A stretch of 64,000 nt of DNA from Epiperipatus broadwayi (taxonomy: Eukaryota > Onychophora > Udeonychophora > Euonychophora > Peripatidae), in assembly GCA_028023455.1 (NCBI GenBank), contig JAQFVV010006273.1, positions 2,294,001 through 2,358,000 on the forward strand. The letters are read 5' to 3'. The position numbers and the translations under genes were made by a program. Under the pieces are notes generated by a model. It saw nothing but the letters and a program-made list of their open reading frames with translations. It had not been told where the DNA came from and did no database searches. This document shows, in pieces, positions 1 to 10,433 of the stretch; position 1 is the first letter of the stretch; every line of letters begins with the position of its first letter.

Positions 1-455
1 GCAAAGGACTTCAAGTGTACTTTATGTATGCCTAACACTTCCAGCAGTATTGTAGCAGCTTTCCTCATGTGTAGGTATGAAGACTGTACCATAACAAATT
101 GTGTTGGGTTAGGTTTAAAATATAGCAACTTCAGTTCAGTGTAAACTTGGCTCATTGCTTTAACAATATTAACAATAATGAGTGTACTGACATTCAGCTT
201 TAACAGCTATTTGATTGTTGTCTGATGTTTCCTCCAAATAAACTTATTTACTGTCAGGCATTTTTTCTCAATGAGAGCAATAAGATTCACTGACCATCTC
301 CAACTATTGGCTTATTTCTGCCATTGATTATAATTTATCTAAACATATATTCACTGATCTATAACAATGAATGCTGAATCTGATCAACATTAGATTGGAT
401 TTGGAGAAGTCTATTCCTTAAAAGTAAAATTAATCCATAAAATTCTTTTTCTTTG
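1..455 (-). repeat. Left LTR (3' LTR) of an old Ty3-type element, cut by window edge
   Basis: This block aligns along its length with 2190-2636: shared stretches include the 'gacttcaagtg' near the start, 'tgctttaacaatatt', 'tttgattgttgtctga', 'cattatctaaacatatat'-type blocks in the same order. The two are the degenerate long terminal repeats of one element. The element reads on the minus strand because the protease and gag remnants between them do. The outer end lies before base 1, so its target-site duplication cannot be seen. The inner boundary is placed by comparison with the younger relative at 4266-7769, where the LTR is followed by the same non-LTR sequence ('cctgaaaatgtagtcac' here, 'ccctggaggacatagtcat' there). 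Confidence 0.75.
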
Positions 456-2047
456 ACTTAAATTAGTCCTGAAAATGTAGTCACTAAGATGCATTGATAG
501 ACATGTTTGTCACTTCTTGGCTTTCTCAGATCTGGCTCCATTCTCATCAGGTTCAGTTTTTTCATTAGTCGGTGCTGTTTTCATCCGTAGGTCTAATATC
601 TATTAAAAAGTCTAGTATCTTTGACCCTTAGAGACTCTTAACTTCTGACATGTAACCCATAGTTTAACCTCAATTGGTCTCTATGACTGTGATGTTGGTG
701 TCCATCTGCTATCTGAACAAACACTATCTGCAATTATTTTATCTTTCTCACAACTTCTGGAACCCAGCTGGTGATTCCCATAAAAATAGGGCACATGATT
801 CTCATTTAGCTCCTATGATTTTAAAATTATGTTGAATAAGTCTAATGGCTAACAAGTTTGTCCTAGGATTCAAACTCACTTTACTGTCAACCACATCTCA
901 GTAGTCACTTTTAAGTTATTGTTGAGAGCTGGTTTGCTTTAATCACTATAAATCTTAAGTGATTGAACCAACCATGGCATAATAAATTATTGTGCCTGAA
1001 CTAGGAGTGGTATTTGATTGTCTGCTAAGATTTAGATGATTATTTTTCTTTTTATTAATGATAGCCCATATGTTTTTTGACACAATGGACAGTGCAGATC
1101 TGGTATCCAATCCTATTGTTATTGTGGATACCATTAATTATAATTCCACATTTGAAAGCTAAATGTAGAGATTGATTTTATTTTATTTTACATGGCCTTT
1201 TTGCAATTCTTTAGAATTAACTATTCCATTTTTTTTGAGCAACTTGCTTTTTCTTTTTAGAATATGTAGATTGTATGTGAACAATGCACTTATAGTATCT
1301 AAACACCATATTCTAATGTGGATGTTTAGTGTACATGTTTTGATTGGTCACATCTGTAATGAACATTCACAATATTATCATTAATAGATATCTTAAGCTC
1401 ATTATGATAAGAAAAAGTTTTTACATAATCCATGACATTAATGATGGGCCTACTTTATTTAATGAAGCTGTCTTAATTACTGTTGATTAAGCAAGAGTTA
1501 CTTGTAAGACTGTAAATTCAAAGATAATATTTGAATCCATTAACAATTTGATCCAAAGCCTGTGATCATATATTCCACAAATGTAACAATCTCTTAATGC
1601 TTCTTTTAAAAAATCCCTAAACTCACAGATAAATGCAATTTTTCTAAACTTACTAGAAAATTCTCTCACTTTCTATTCCTTTACATTGAGGATAAAGTTG
1701 AAATGATATCTCTGCATTATTGTTAGGGGTTTTTGATAAAAAAACACTGACACTAAAAATGATGCTTTTGTAAATCAAGCTCAGTTGGAAGCATTGGAAC
1801 TGCATGTGCATGTTTATGCATCACAAAGCATTAAAAATGTCTCAAATTTTAATTCAGGCTTTTTAATCTGATTGGCTCACAAGCAGAAAAGCACGCGATC
1901 CATATAGGCTGGCCAATTTTCCAGATAAACTCCATTAAACTTTTCTAATGAGCCAATTTTAATCATTTAAAACCATTTTTTTAGTTAGAGAGGTGGGGTA
2001 TTATTTTGTTGAGTTCACCAAAACAAAATATCTGACTGCACTAAATC
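456..2047 (-). pseudogene. Decayed gag-protease interior of the old Ty3-type element
   Basis: No intact frame remains. Read on the minus strand, 1490-1690 resembles the end of the gag domain of the younger element (6025-6288 plus 5900-6067): both read F-x-x-R-I-x-x-x-C-x-F-x-D-F and then x-Y-x-I-Y-x-H followed by L-x-x-K-L-L-M. The stretch 1075-1140 matches the protease start (the D-T-G region at 5524-5560 of the younger copy), and 930-1000 matches its G-H-D-W end. The stretch 500-850 matches the integrase C-terminal tail of the younger copy. There is no room for reverse transcriptase, RNase H or the integrase core between them, so this older copy carries the same large deletion as the younger copy. 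Confidence rests on nucleotide colinearity between the two elements rather than on open frames. Confidence 0.65.
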
Positions 2048-2636
2048 TGCTGTGTTTATATAACTCAGAATAAACATGGATTCACACTAATGTGATTAAA
2101 TATTTATTAAACTTTTATAGAACATATATTTACAATATATTTTATATACTACATCTGCAATACCATTCACTTTATGCACAGCCATTTACACTGCAGCAAG
2201 GGACTTCAAGTGCCTTTGTATATGTGCTTAAGAGTACTAAATATAATATGGCAGCTTGCATTGTGTGTAGGTAATATGATCCTTCTGGTGTATCATCATA
2301 GCTTGCCTCATATGTTTAAAATCTAGCAGCTTCTAGTCCAATGTGACCTTGCCTCACTGCTTTAGCAATATTGAAAACAATGTGCATACTTCCGTTTATC
2401 TTTGACATCAATTTGGTTGTTGTCTGACTCTACCTCCAGATAGATTGATTATTTATAGACATATCTTCTTCCTTAATGGGAGCAATCATATTCACTGACG
2501 ATCTTCACTTATTGGCCTGTTCTGCCATTGGCTATATTTTATCTAAACATATATACCTTGCTCTGTAGTAATGAAAGTTGAATCCTACCAAGATAAGATT
2601 GAATCTGGACAACTCCATTACTTAAAGGTAATTAGA
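2048..2636 (-). repeat. Right LTR (5' LTR) of the old Ty3-type element
   Basis: It begins tgctgtgttt, equivalent to tgttgtgttt of the younger LTRs, and is preceded by the same 'aaatctg'. It is about 589 bp, close to the 591 bp of the younger LTRs, and aligns with 1-455. Divergence between the two old LTRs is high, so this insertion is clearly older than the one at 4266-7769. Confidence 0.7.
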
Positions 2637-4260
2637 GCCATAACAAATATATAAAAATATGAAACATAAAACGAACAAAGATACCAATAAGCATTCATTT
2701 TCATTTTCAGAAAGATTAAATTATATATACACGAGTATATTTATGTATTAAATTAATTTTTTCATTAAGTTCTCCCATATTCTACGCTTCTAGCGGCTCA
2801 AAAACTATTAGTCGAAGTTTAAATAAATATTAATAATTTAATTTTTAGATCTTTAATTAACTTTTAAAATTATTTAAAAAAACAGTAGTCTAACATTACT
2901 TATAAAATTGTGATTTTAATATGTATATACACGCCTATATTTTAATTATTATTGGATAAATATATTTATTTTTGTCCGCACATATACTCAATGATTTTAG
3001 GAACTCCAAACGAACGTTTTATGAATCCGTCCGATTATCAACTACTACTGGGATTTCTTCTTTTAGATAAATTTGAGATACGATTTACGGAGATTGGGAA
3101 AGATAACAATTGCAAATAGTAATAAATTACCACCACATATTTTATAATCTCTCTTTGTCAAGCTTGCCGTCAAAATTATTTTTTGACATTGGCTAAGTAG
3201 ATTATAGTTTTTCTACAAACAAGTGATCCTGATTTAAAGCATATATATAATAAAAGGAGAAAGAAAATACAGTCGCTTAATTAACTAATTACTATTTTAA
3301 ATAACAAAGAAATTATTCAAACATTTTTTTAAAAATGAAAACAAATACTTACCTCTATTAAATTATTTTAAAATAATCGTCAATGCAAATGCAAAATAAT
3401 TATCATTAATCCTTCATACGTTTTCTAATATGAGTAAATCTATTAAGGCAGAACTTGGAAAAAAAAAAAACATTTACTGTAGGATATTATCCACCTACAG
3501 ATTTGATTCTTAAAGGAATTGAACCATAGTAGTGATTAAACAGTTATTATTTTTCTTCCGTAACGCCTCACGACCGCATTCTTGCTTTTTCTTTAAGAAA
3601 AGTTGTTGAAAACAAAAGTAAATCAAATTAATTATTTAATATTTTAAAATTTCTAAACCGAGAAATGATTACTATTAGAAAAGATATCTTTTTTTTTGTA
3701 ATTAAAAGTTCTTGACATCCCTACAGGGTTCCATATAATAATAAGAAAAAACTTGTAGCAAAATATTGTTTATATCAATTCTCTATACAGGTTTGCTGTT
3801 TCCACACATATTCATACATAATATTTATAACGTTAAGTTGAGAATTTCAAAAATGAATTGAATATATATAAATAATCATTTGATAAATTTCACGATGTAA
3901 TTTAAATTAAAGCAGAGAAGATTTAAGTCCTATTATTTAAATTTCTAAATACAACAATTCAAGTAGTGAGCATTCACTAGTAATGGATAAATTCTTTAGT
4001 TTTACTTACAGAATCTCACCATTCATTATCTATCTATCTATCTTTGTATTGTCGCCATAAAAAAATTATAATATATGATATATATTTGTACATAGATATA
4101 TTCATATGTGCATGCGGTCTTTAATCTGCTGTATATTTTTAATTAACTAAAATAAATTATGAATATTAAATGTTAGTATATATATGTAATCAACATAGAT
4201 TCCAACGTGCTGTAGCTTTTACCAAGTTAAAAGATAGAGTATTTCATCGCAGGGAAATAA
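2637..4260. other. AT-rich sequence without recognised genes
   Basis: Very AT-rich with stop codons in all frames. A short TATC run lies at 4023-4043. I see no exon, RNA gene or repeat shared with the rest of the window. Confidence 0.6.
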
Positions 4261-4265
4261 CTGCT

Positions 4266-4856
4266 TGTTGTGTTTGGTTAGGCTTGCAGGTTCGTTTCCA
4301 ACCCAACAGATATAAAAAGAACAACTATTCAGCAATTAATATGTACAATTTATTAGTACAAACTATATACACACGTTAGTAAACAAATGTACAAATACAG
4401 TTGATAGACTTCACTGCTGAGAAAGTCTTGCGGAGTAAGGAACTCGCTTCCAGCTAATGATTAGCCTGCGTCGTGAGTTCTGGTAAGACTCTTCCAGCTA
4501 TGTAGTTAGCTTGCATCGTGTCGGCTCTAGTTCAGACGTAGCAGTTTCCAGTCCATAGGTGGACTTGCCTCACTGCATGGATGTCTCAATAATGACTAGA
4601 TAAATACCTTTGCTGATGGCAGAAGGTTTAATGGAGAGCACATTCTGTCATTCAGGTTAACAGAAGTAATTACTCTTTGCCTTGCCTCCAAAAGGCTGAC
4701 TATTTAAAGGCAGATTCCCTACCTTACTGGAAACATGCAGATTCAATGCACAGACCCCAGTGAAGGTTTTAATCCCATTGAAAAGCAACTGGATGCTAGC
4801 CAATCAGGCAAGGAATCTGGAATAGTGCACTTCTGAAGGCAGGGTCAGATATGACA
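4266..4856 (-). repeat. 3' LTR of the younger Ty3-type element
   Basis: 591 bp, TG...CA ends, near-identical to 7179-7769. In sense orientation (minus) it starts TGTCATATCTGACC. The flanking CTGCT at 4261-4265 is the outer half of the target-site duplication. Confidence 0.9.
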
Positions 4857-5366
4857 TCCCTCCCCCTGGCTGAAATTAGCCCTGGAGGACATAGTCATTG
4901 AAATGCACTGAATGACATTTTGTCCATTTTCTTGATTTCTCCTGTTGATTGCTGTTCCTGCCTTTATTTTCTTTGCTTGATGAGCTTGTTTCTGGTCATC
5001 TGCTGCTGTCTTGATAGCTTCAGATGGGTAGTTGAGTCTTATCTGGCTGTGATGGCAATGATGATGATGACCATCTGTTTGCACAACAACAGTATAAAGA
5101 CTCTTTATTTGAGTCACTACTGCCAATTTCCATTTTGTGGACCCATAGTACATATGACATAGTACTTTTGTTTCTATTAGGAATTTTATTTTGTTTTTAT
5201 CTTCTAGTTGAGGTTTGGCATCAGGTTTCAGCTTTTTGTTAAAAACTTCTGATTCATTAGTCTTCAACTTTGATAATGTTGTGAGATGGTTCACTTTGGT
5301 CACTTTGAACCCTAAGTGACTGAACCAGTCATGACCTATTAAATCATTATGGTTACCTAATGCCAC
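4845..5366 (-). pseudogene. Protease end fused to integrase C-terminal tail
   Basis: 173 codons on the minus strand. Residues about 1-20 are the end of the aspartic protease (L-I-G-H-D-W, the usual 'iGRDWL' block of Ty3 proteases). Residues about 65-110 look like the tail of a Ty3 integrase: W-K-x-x-V-V-x-x-I then S-x-Y-x-V-x-x-x-D-G followed by H-x-x-Q-I-R, matching the family pattern of a GPY/F-like barrel ending in '(R)SYxVxxxDGxxxRRNRxQLR'. About 400-900 residues normally found between these two blocks are missing. The same junction appears in the older element at 500-1000. The frame overlaps the 3' LTR start. The frame relative to the protease ORF upstream is shifted, so at least one frameshift lies near 5366. 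Confidence 0.7.
4857..4872 (-). other. Polypurine tract next to the 3' LTR
   Basis: On the minus strand this reads CCAGGGGGAGGGA immediately before the TG of the 3' LTR, the expected position and composition of the plus-strand primer of an LTR retrotransposon. Confidence 0.75.
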
Positions 5367-5749
5367 TACCAGTGGTAGGTATATAGTTTTGGTAGCATAG
5401 TAATTTTTCCTGTTGTTTGACCCAACAGTTTGATTTTATTCCCTTGGTAGTCTGATACTGACTTACTGCAAGGGTGCAGCTTATAATTATTCCTTTTATT
5501 AATGATTGTCCAAGTCTTTTTTGAGACTATAGACACTATTGATCCTGTATCAAGTTCCATATTAACTGGTGTATCATTTATTATGACAGTGTGTATAAAC
5601 CCAGACTTGTTATCTCTGATATGGTTTATACAGGCAACTTGCTTATGTTTCTTATAAGTGCCTTTACTGTCTTTAGGAATAGACTTGGGTGTTTGTCTTT
5701 TTAATTTCAGACATGCTGCCTTTATATGTCCTATATGCTTGCAAAATGT
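5366..5749 (-). pseudogene. Retroelement aspartic protease with upstream second zinc knuckle
   Basis: Minus strand. From 5560 the frame reads M-E-L-D-T-G-S-I-V-S: the D-T-G catalytic triad of retroviral-type aspartic proteases with the usual flanking hydrophobics, followed by the K-L-x-G-x-T block. Upstream, in the same frame as the end of gag, F-C-K-H-I-G-H-I-K-A-A-C is a second CCHC knuckle whose first cysteine position is occupied by a TGA stop (5750-5752), one base from a TGY cysteine codon. That stop therefore looks like a point mutation in a continuous gag-pro frame rather than a natural boundary. The frame breaks near 5366 before the end of the protease. Confidence 0.8.
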
Positions 5750-6423
5750 TCATGTTGCTTTGCAGTATGGACATTCTGTATGCCTGTGCATGTGCTCATT
5801 GCATCTATAACAAAACCGTGAGCTATTTGATGCTGATTTATTTGAGCTGACTGAGTTCCTGGGTGACCCAATGTTATTCTCAATTTTTTTCACTTCATAC
5901 TTTATAAGTTTTTTTAATGGGTTAGCTTGACTAGTTATTGTTTCTGCTTGTCTTGCATGAGCTACTGCTATCTCAAAATCTAGGTCTGGAATCATTAACA
6001 TTTTCAGCCTCAAATTGTGATTATTTATGCCATAAATAAAATGTTCATGAAGTCTTTGAAATCGCACTTCAAGGCTAATATACGGATTCGTGTTGCAAAT
6101 TCTCTAGCTGTTTCACCCTGTGCTTGTATGCTGAGATTAAAATGGTATCTCTGCATTATTGTCAAGAGTTTAGGAGTAAAATACTCAGTGAGAATTGTCA
6201 ACACTCTATCAAAATCCAGCTCAGCTGGGGTTACAGCTATAGATTGAGACTTGAGTATTTCGTACGTTTGTGGACCTATTGTGGTCATTAGTGTAGATAA
6301 CTTTATCTCAAGCTTTTTTATCTTGTTTGCCTATAGGTAAAAAATCAAATGCTCTCTATAATTTGGCCAGCTCTCAGGTTGAGCTGGATTAAAAGATTCC
6401 ATAGAACCGATTGCTTTAGCCAT
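5750..6423 (-). pseudogene. Retrotransposon gag, broken
   Basis: Minus strand, start ATG at 6421-6423. The first 30 codons include F-N-P-A-Q-P-E-S-W-P-N-Y-R-E-H, the entry motif of Ty3-type gag of the kind found in many invertebrate elements. A nonsense TAG sits at 6331-6333 and a frameshift near 6050, after C-D-F-K-D-F. The frame then continues through a nucleocapsid-like part with the CCHC knuckle C-Y-R-C-x4-H-x4-C (about 5765-5815). Gag would coat the packaged RNA. The order gag, two zinc knuckles, protease is the expected one. No product can be made from this copy without readthrough. Confidence 0.85.
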
Positions 6424-6731
6424 CTTTTTTATTTATGCAGAGTAACCTCTTGTACTTGTTTTTATAGTTACATTATTGTAACTAACTCAATGAAGCTTTT
6501 AACCCAATAGAGCTTACTTTTACGCTGACTTGTGAGTAAAGCTCTCATGATTGGTTGAAGCTTCAAATTGACATGCCTTTATGTTTGTGGTCATTTTTAT
6601 TTAACAGTTTTACGTTGTTATTTTTCTAAAAAAAAAAATACCATTGTAATGAAATTAGGTTACATAAATTTTTTTTCAAAATGAAAAATAATAAAAAAAT
6701 AGACTCCTGCATATTTATTTCATACATTTAG

Positions 6732-7178
6732 ATCTGTTGAAACTGGTGTATTTTATAATGTAATTTTCCAGTTGTGAGGGAAAATTTTCTCTGTTACTGT
6801 GCCAGATCTGTTATAATTGGTGTAGTTTATTCAAATTTTTCCAACCGTGAGGGAAAAATTTCTCTGTTACTGTGCCAAATCTGTTATAACTGGTGGAGTT
6901 TATTTTATAATTTTTTCAGCCATGAGAGAAAATTTTCTCTATGGCTGCACCAAATCTGTTATAACTGGCACAGTTTATTCTATAATTTTTCCAGCTGTGA
7001 AAGAAAATTTTCACTGCGACTGCACCAAATCTGTTATAACTGGCACAGTTTATTCTATAATTTTTCCAGCCATGAGAAAAAATTTCTGCATGGCTGTGCC
7101 AAATCTGTTTAAACTGGCACAGTTTATTCTGATTTTTTCAGTCATGAGGGAAGAATTTCTGTTAAACTGCTCCAAATC
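6732..7178 (-). repeat. Six tandem 73-75-bp units in the leader of the Ty3-type element
   Basis: Unit starts at 6732, 6806, 6879, 6954, 7029 and 7103, each beginning 'atctgtt' and containing 'actgg..cagtttatt', a T-rich stretch, 'ccagc.atgag' and an AAATTT block. The array ends exactly at the 5' LTR (7179). The minus strand of every unit junction reads CAGATTTGG followed by a G/C-rich stretch (for example TTTGGAGCAG, TTTGGTGCAG, TTTGGCACAG), so a primer-binding-site-like sequence recurs in each unit. The long overlapping frames seen here simply reflect the repeat. Confidence 0.85.
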
Positions 7179-7769
7179 TGTTGTGTTTGGTTAGGCTTGC
7201 AGGTTCATTTCCAAACCAACAGATACAAAAAGAACAACTATTCAGCAATTAATATGTACAATTTATTAGTTCAAAATATATACACATATTAGTTGAACAA
7301 ATGTACAAATACAGTTGATAGACTTCACTGCTGAGATAGTCTTGCGGAGTAAGGAACTTGCTTCCAGCTAATGATTAGCCTGCGTCGTGAGTTCTGGTAA
7401 GACTCTTCCAGCTATGTAGTTAGCTTGCCTTGAGTTGGCTTTAGTTCAGACATAGCAGTTTCCAGTCCATAGGTGGACTTGCCTCACTGCATGGATGTCT
7501 CAATAATGACTAGATAAATACCTTTGCTATGGCAGAAGGTTTATCGGAGAGCACATTCTGTCATTCAAATTAACAGAAGTAATTGCTCTCTGCCTTGCCT
7601 TAAAAAGGCTGACTATTTAAAGGCATATTCCCTACCTTACTGGAAACATGCAGATTCAATGCACGAACCCCAGTGAAGGTTTTAATCACATTGGAAAGCA
7701 ACTGGGTGCTAGCCAATCAGGCCAGGAATCTGGAATAGTCCACTTCTGAAGGCAGGATCAGATATGACA
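7179..7769 (-). repeat. 5' LTR of the younger Ty3-type element
   Basis: 591 bp, same ends as 4266-4856 and only a few per cent different by eye. Immediately followed by the second CTGCT (7770-7774). Confidence 0.9.
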
Positions 7770-7774
7770 CTGCT

Positions 7775-8873
7775 AAACTAAGTTAGTTGTATATAGGGCT
7801 ATTATTTTGCTTAATTTATTATTTGAAAGTAAAACATGGACACCCTATCAACACAATATAAAGGCATTAGAAAAAATAATTTATCAATGTTCCATAAAAT
7901 TGTAAAAATACACTAACAAGATTATAAATTAATAATATGTTCTTCAACATGTTAGATGTTATACTGTAGAGTGTTCATTATGGAAAATTTCTTATAAGGT
8001 TATTTTATGCTCTCTTCATGGGAGAAGTAAAACCCATTTACAATATAAGGATTATCTCAAAGACATTTTGAAGAAGTGAAATGTCAATTGATTTCATAGT
8101 GAAGATATAGTAGTAAATAGAATACTTGGAGAGCTATGATTAGATTTGGTATTGCAATATTTAAGAAAGAAAAGTTTTCTGTTGAAGAAATTAAAAGACA
8201 ACTCAGAAAATATCACGTAAACAAAAAAATGTAATATATGGAGATATTTATGGCTCACAGATTGGTTTATATAATAATGAAGCAAACCCGACTTAAACAG
8301 TTTTATTTCTCTCGCCTTTGTTTTTAGGTATTAGAATTGTCATATTTGATTATAGTGACTGTTTATTATTATTTATTATTATTATAATCATCCACAAATT
8401 AATTATTTTTATGAAAGCTGACACAAAGTAAAATATTTCAATTATGAAAAAATGTTTAAAAATAAATTTAAAGCAGGATAACAAGAAACTGAATGAGTCT
8501 AAGTATAATCAGAGTTAAGTGATACAAATAGCAAATAGGTTTTTTTTTTTTACTATTTTTAAACGATGAAAATTCATTGTGTATAAGACTAAAATCTATT
8601 TAGATGTATTTATCTACATTGTAATTTGAACCTGCCCAGAAATCTCTTATTCCTATAAAAATTATTAATCTTATATATACAATTACATGTTTACAAATTA
8701 TAACAGTGCTCAAATTGATGTCCTAACTTAGATAAGCAAGATATTTATATATTTATGAGTAAAATAAATTCCTTTCATGACTTCAAATACTGAGATTAAG
8801 TTGATTAAAATTTAAACATTTACAAGAAATAATCTGAAGTAATCAAACATCTTAATATCTCGGTGGATCGTCA
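7775..8873. other. AT-rich sequence without recognised genes
   Basis: No frame of note, no repeat shared with the rest of the window, short ATT run near 8367-8392. Confidence 0.55.
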
Positions 8874-9339
8874 ATTAGACTGGTACTGTGGTATAAGAGC
8901 TGCGACATGAAGAATTATAATCGTTTAATCATTAAATTAATTAGGTTATTAAATCAAAAACATATTTTAAAATCTACATTTAAAAAAAAAAACAATTTAA
9001 CAAAAAAAAATACGAAAAGCATTAATGTGAAGAATAATTAAAATGCGTGTTTAAATCAAATTCAGTGTGTGTTTGCACGTGCATATTCTGCATAATCTAT
9101 TTTAATACATTGTAAGGCTTGCACCTGCATTTATATATGTAATATATGCGGGATTCGAACTCAGACTTTCACACGACCCACAACTCTCAGTGCCATCTTA
9201 TATTGCTGACTCACCTGATTACACACATGTTGAAAAAGCAAATAATCACCAATATTCGTATTTTGTGCTAAACCAGCATTCATTAAAGTATGAAGATTGG
9301 TTATCTTAATATAAAGCTGAGTACTAATTGTACATATGT

Positions 9340-9510
9340 GTGGAGATGGTAATCTGAACCAACTGATGAGTGCTGGTTTAGCACGAAATACTTATATTGG
9401 TGATTATTTATCTTTTCAACATGTGCGTGATCAGGTGAATCAGCAATATAAGATGGCATTGGAAGTTGTAGGTCGTGTGAAAGTCTGAGTTCGAATCCCG
9501 CATATATTAC
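9340..9510 (+). repeat. SINE-like family A copy with hammerhead-like core
   Basis: Contains CTGATGA (9363-9369), a hairpin GTGCT-GGTTT-AGCAC (9370-9384) and GAAA (9385-9388), then a 3' part with GTGATTATTTATC, a tRNA A-box-like region and GAGTTCGAATCCC (B-box-like). Other copies: 12288-12408 (3' half), 18735-18900 minus, 23995-24075 minus. It sits inside the right arm of the hAT-type palindrome; the left arm holds a more decayed mirror copy (about 9150-9285). Confidence 0.65.
9363..9388 (+). ncRNA. Candidate hammerhead ribozyme core, family A
   Basis: CUGAUGA, a 5-bp stem II with a GGUUU loop, then GAAA: the invariant core of the hammerhead in the right order and spacing. Flanking UUGGUU (9292-9297) and AACCAA (9357-9362) could form stem I, and AAGUAU (9285-9290 region) is complementary to AUACUU after the core as stem III. 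However, several extra bases stand where a single cleavage-site nucleotide should be, so this copy is unlikely to be active as it stands. Confidence 0.5.
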
Positions 9511-10180
9511 ATATATAAATGCAGGTGTAAGCCTGTACAATGTATTAAAATAGATTATGCAGAATATGCACGTGCAAACACACACTTTGATTTAAACACG
9601 CATTTTAACTATTCTTCACATTAATGCTTTTCGTATTTTTTTTTGTTAAATTGTTTTTGTTTTTTTAAATGTAGATTTTAAAATGTTTTTGATTTAATAA
9701 CCTAATTAATTTAACGATTAAACGATTATAATTCTTCATGTCGCAGCTCTAATACCACAGCCCCATTAGACTATGTTGTCTAATCCATTTTTCTAGAAAT
9801 AGTTTTGCAAAAAAATTGTATACTGCCATGGTGAAGTAAGGATTAACCCAACATGCGGAAAATAAAAGCTTCTTTAATTTTCTAAAACCAATCATTTAAA
9901 ATGGATGCAATAATTTTTGACAATATATCAAGTAATGATTCGCCAATTATGGTGTGTGGTGAGGGGAGGAGAATAGATATGGTATGTATGGGTATACTTA
10001 AATGCACATACATATATAGGTATAAACTTAATGAGAAAAAGTAATAAGTTTAATAAATTAAAGAAAATCAAAAGACTGATATATATTTTTTAAGATTAGC
10101 ATAAGATTATTTTTTAAAAGTAATAACCGTCTAATTAAAAGAATTTGAGTTTAGATTTCCTTCATAAAATAAACGATAAA

Positions 10181-10433
10181 CTAAAAAATAATTCATTAAT
10201 TAAAGTCAGAAAGATAACGATGTAAATTCTTGTATGGAACTTTCAAATGAAGAATCATGAATTCAGTGGGTGGACAAGAGTATGAGCCAATCAACTTCAG
10301 AGATTGAAACAATGAATGCCTCGGTATGAATTGGATCATCTCCTATCCATCAGCTCAGGTGATTCTTCATTTCAATGCTCCATACAAGAATTTACATCAT
10401 TATCTCTCTGACTTTAATTAATGAGTTATTTAG
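10181..10433. mobile_element. Short foldback MITE
   Basis: Inverted repeat with 75-bp arms (10181-10258 and 10359-10433): both read CTAAA..AA, then CATTAATTAAAGTCAGA, a GATGTAAATTCTTGTATGG block and GAAGAATCA towards the centre. Middle of about 100 bp is unrelated. No coding capacity. No clear target-site duplication could be fixed. Confidence 0.65.

Larger units (their letters stand above)
4261..7774 (-). mobile_element. Non-autonomous Ty3/Gypsy-type LTR retrotransposon with 5-bp TSD
   Basis: Complete insertion: target-site duplication CTGCT at 4261-4265 and 7770-7774, two 591-bp LTRs (4266-4856 and 7179-7769) that both start TG and end CA in either reading, a purine-rich tract beside the 3' LTR, a leader with six tandem repeats, gag, and protease. 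On the minus strand the order is 5' LTR, leader, gag, protease, integrase C-terminal tail, 3' LTR. Reverse transcriptase, RNase H and the integrase catalytic core are absent: protease runs straight into the integrase tail. A functional element would therefore need enzymes from a relative. A 5-bp duplication and two CCHC knuckles followed by a D-T-G protease fit the Ty3 superfamily (the lineage with gag-type 'FxPxxPxxWxxY' starts). The coding parts are broken, so this copy is dead. Confidence 0.9.
8874..9772. mobile_element. Palindromic hAT-type foldback element with 8-bp TSD
   Basis: ATTAGACT at 8874-8881 and again at 9765-9772 flanks an 883-bp inverted repeat (8882-9764). Ends: GGTACTGTGGTATAAGAGC on the left, and the reverse complement of the right end reads GGGGCTGTGGTATTAGAGC. 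The arms (about 8882-9280 and 9350-9764) match almost base for base, including poly-A/poly-T blocks, and there is a short unpaired middle near 9285-9345. An 8-bp duplication is the hAT hallmark; there is no transposase. Both arms carry a tRNA-B-box-like stretch (GAGTTCGAATCCCGC at about 9487-9501, its complement at about 9151-9165) and a member of the SINE-like family described separately. Confidence 0.8.

Noticed and set aside
6732-7178. CRISPR-like array
   Set aside because: Units are contiguous 73-75-bp repeats with no unique spacers and sit in a retroelement leader in a eukaryotic genome.
6774-7194. Two overlapping frames of about 112-115 codons with repeated peptide
   Set aside because: They are translations of the 74-bp leader array on the antisense strand of the retroelement.
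9151-9501. tRNA genes at the GTTCGAATCC motifs
   Set aside because: Only the B-box-like part is tRNA-like; the rest belongs to the SINE-like family and the palindrome.
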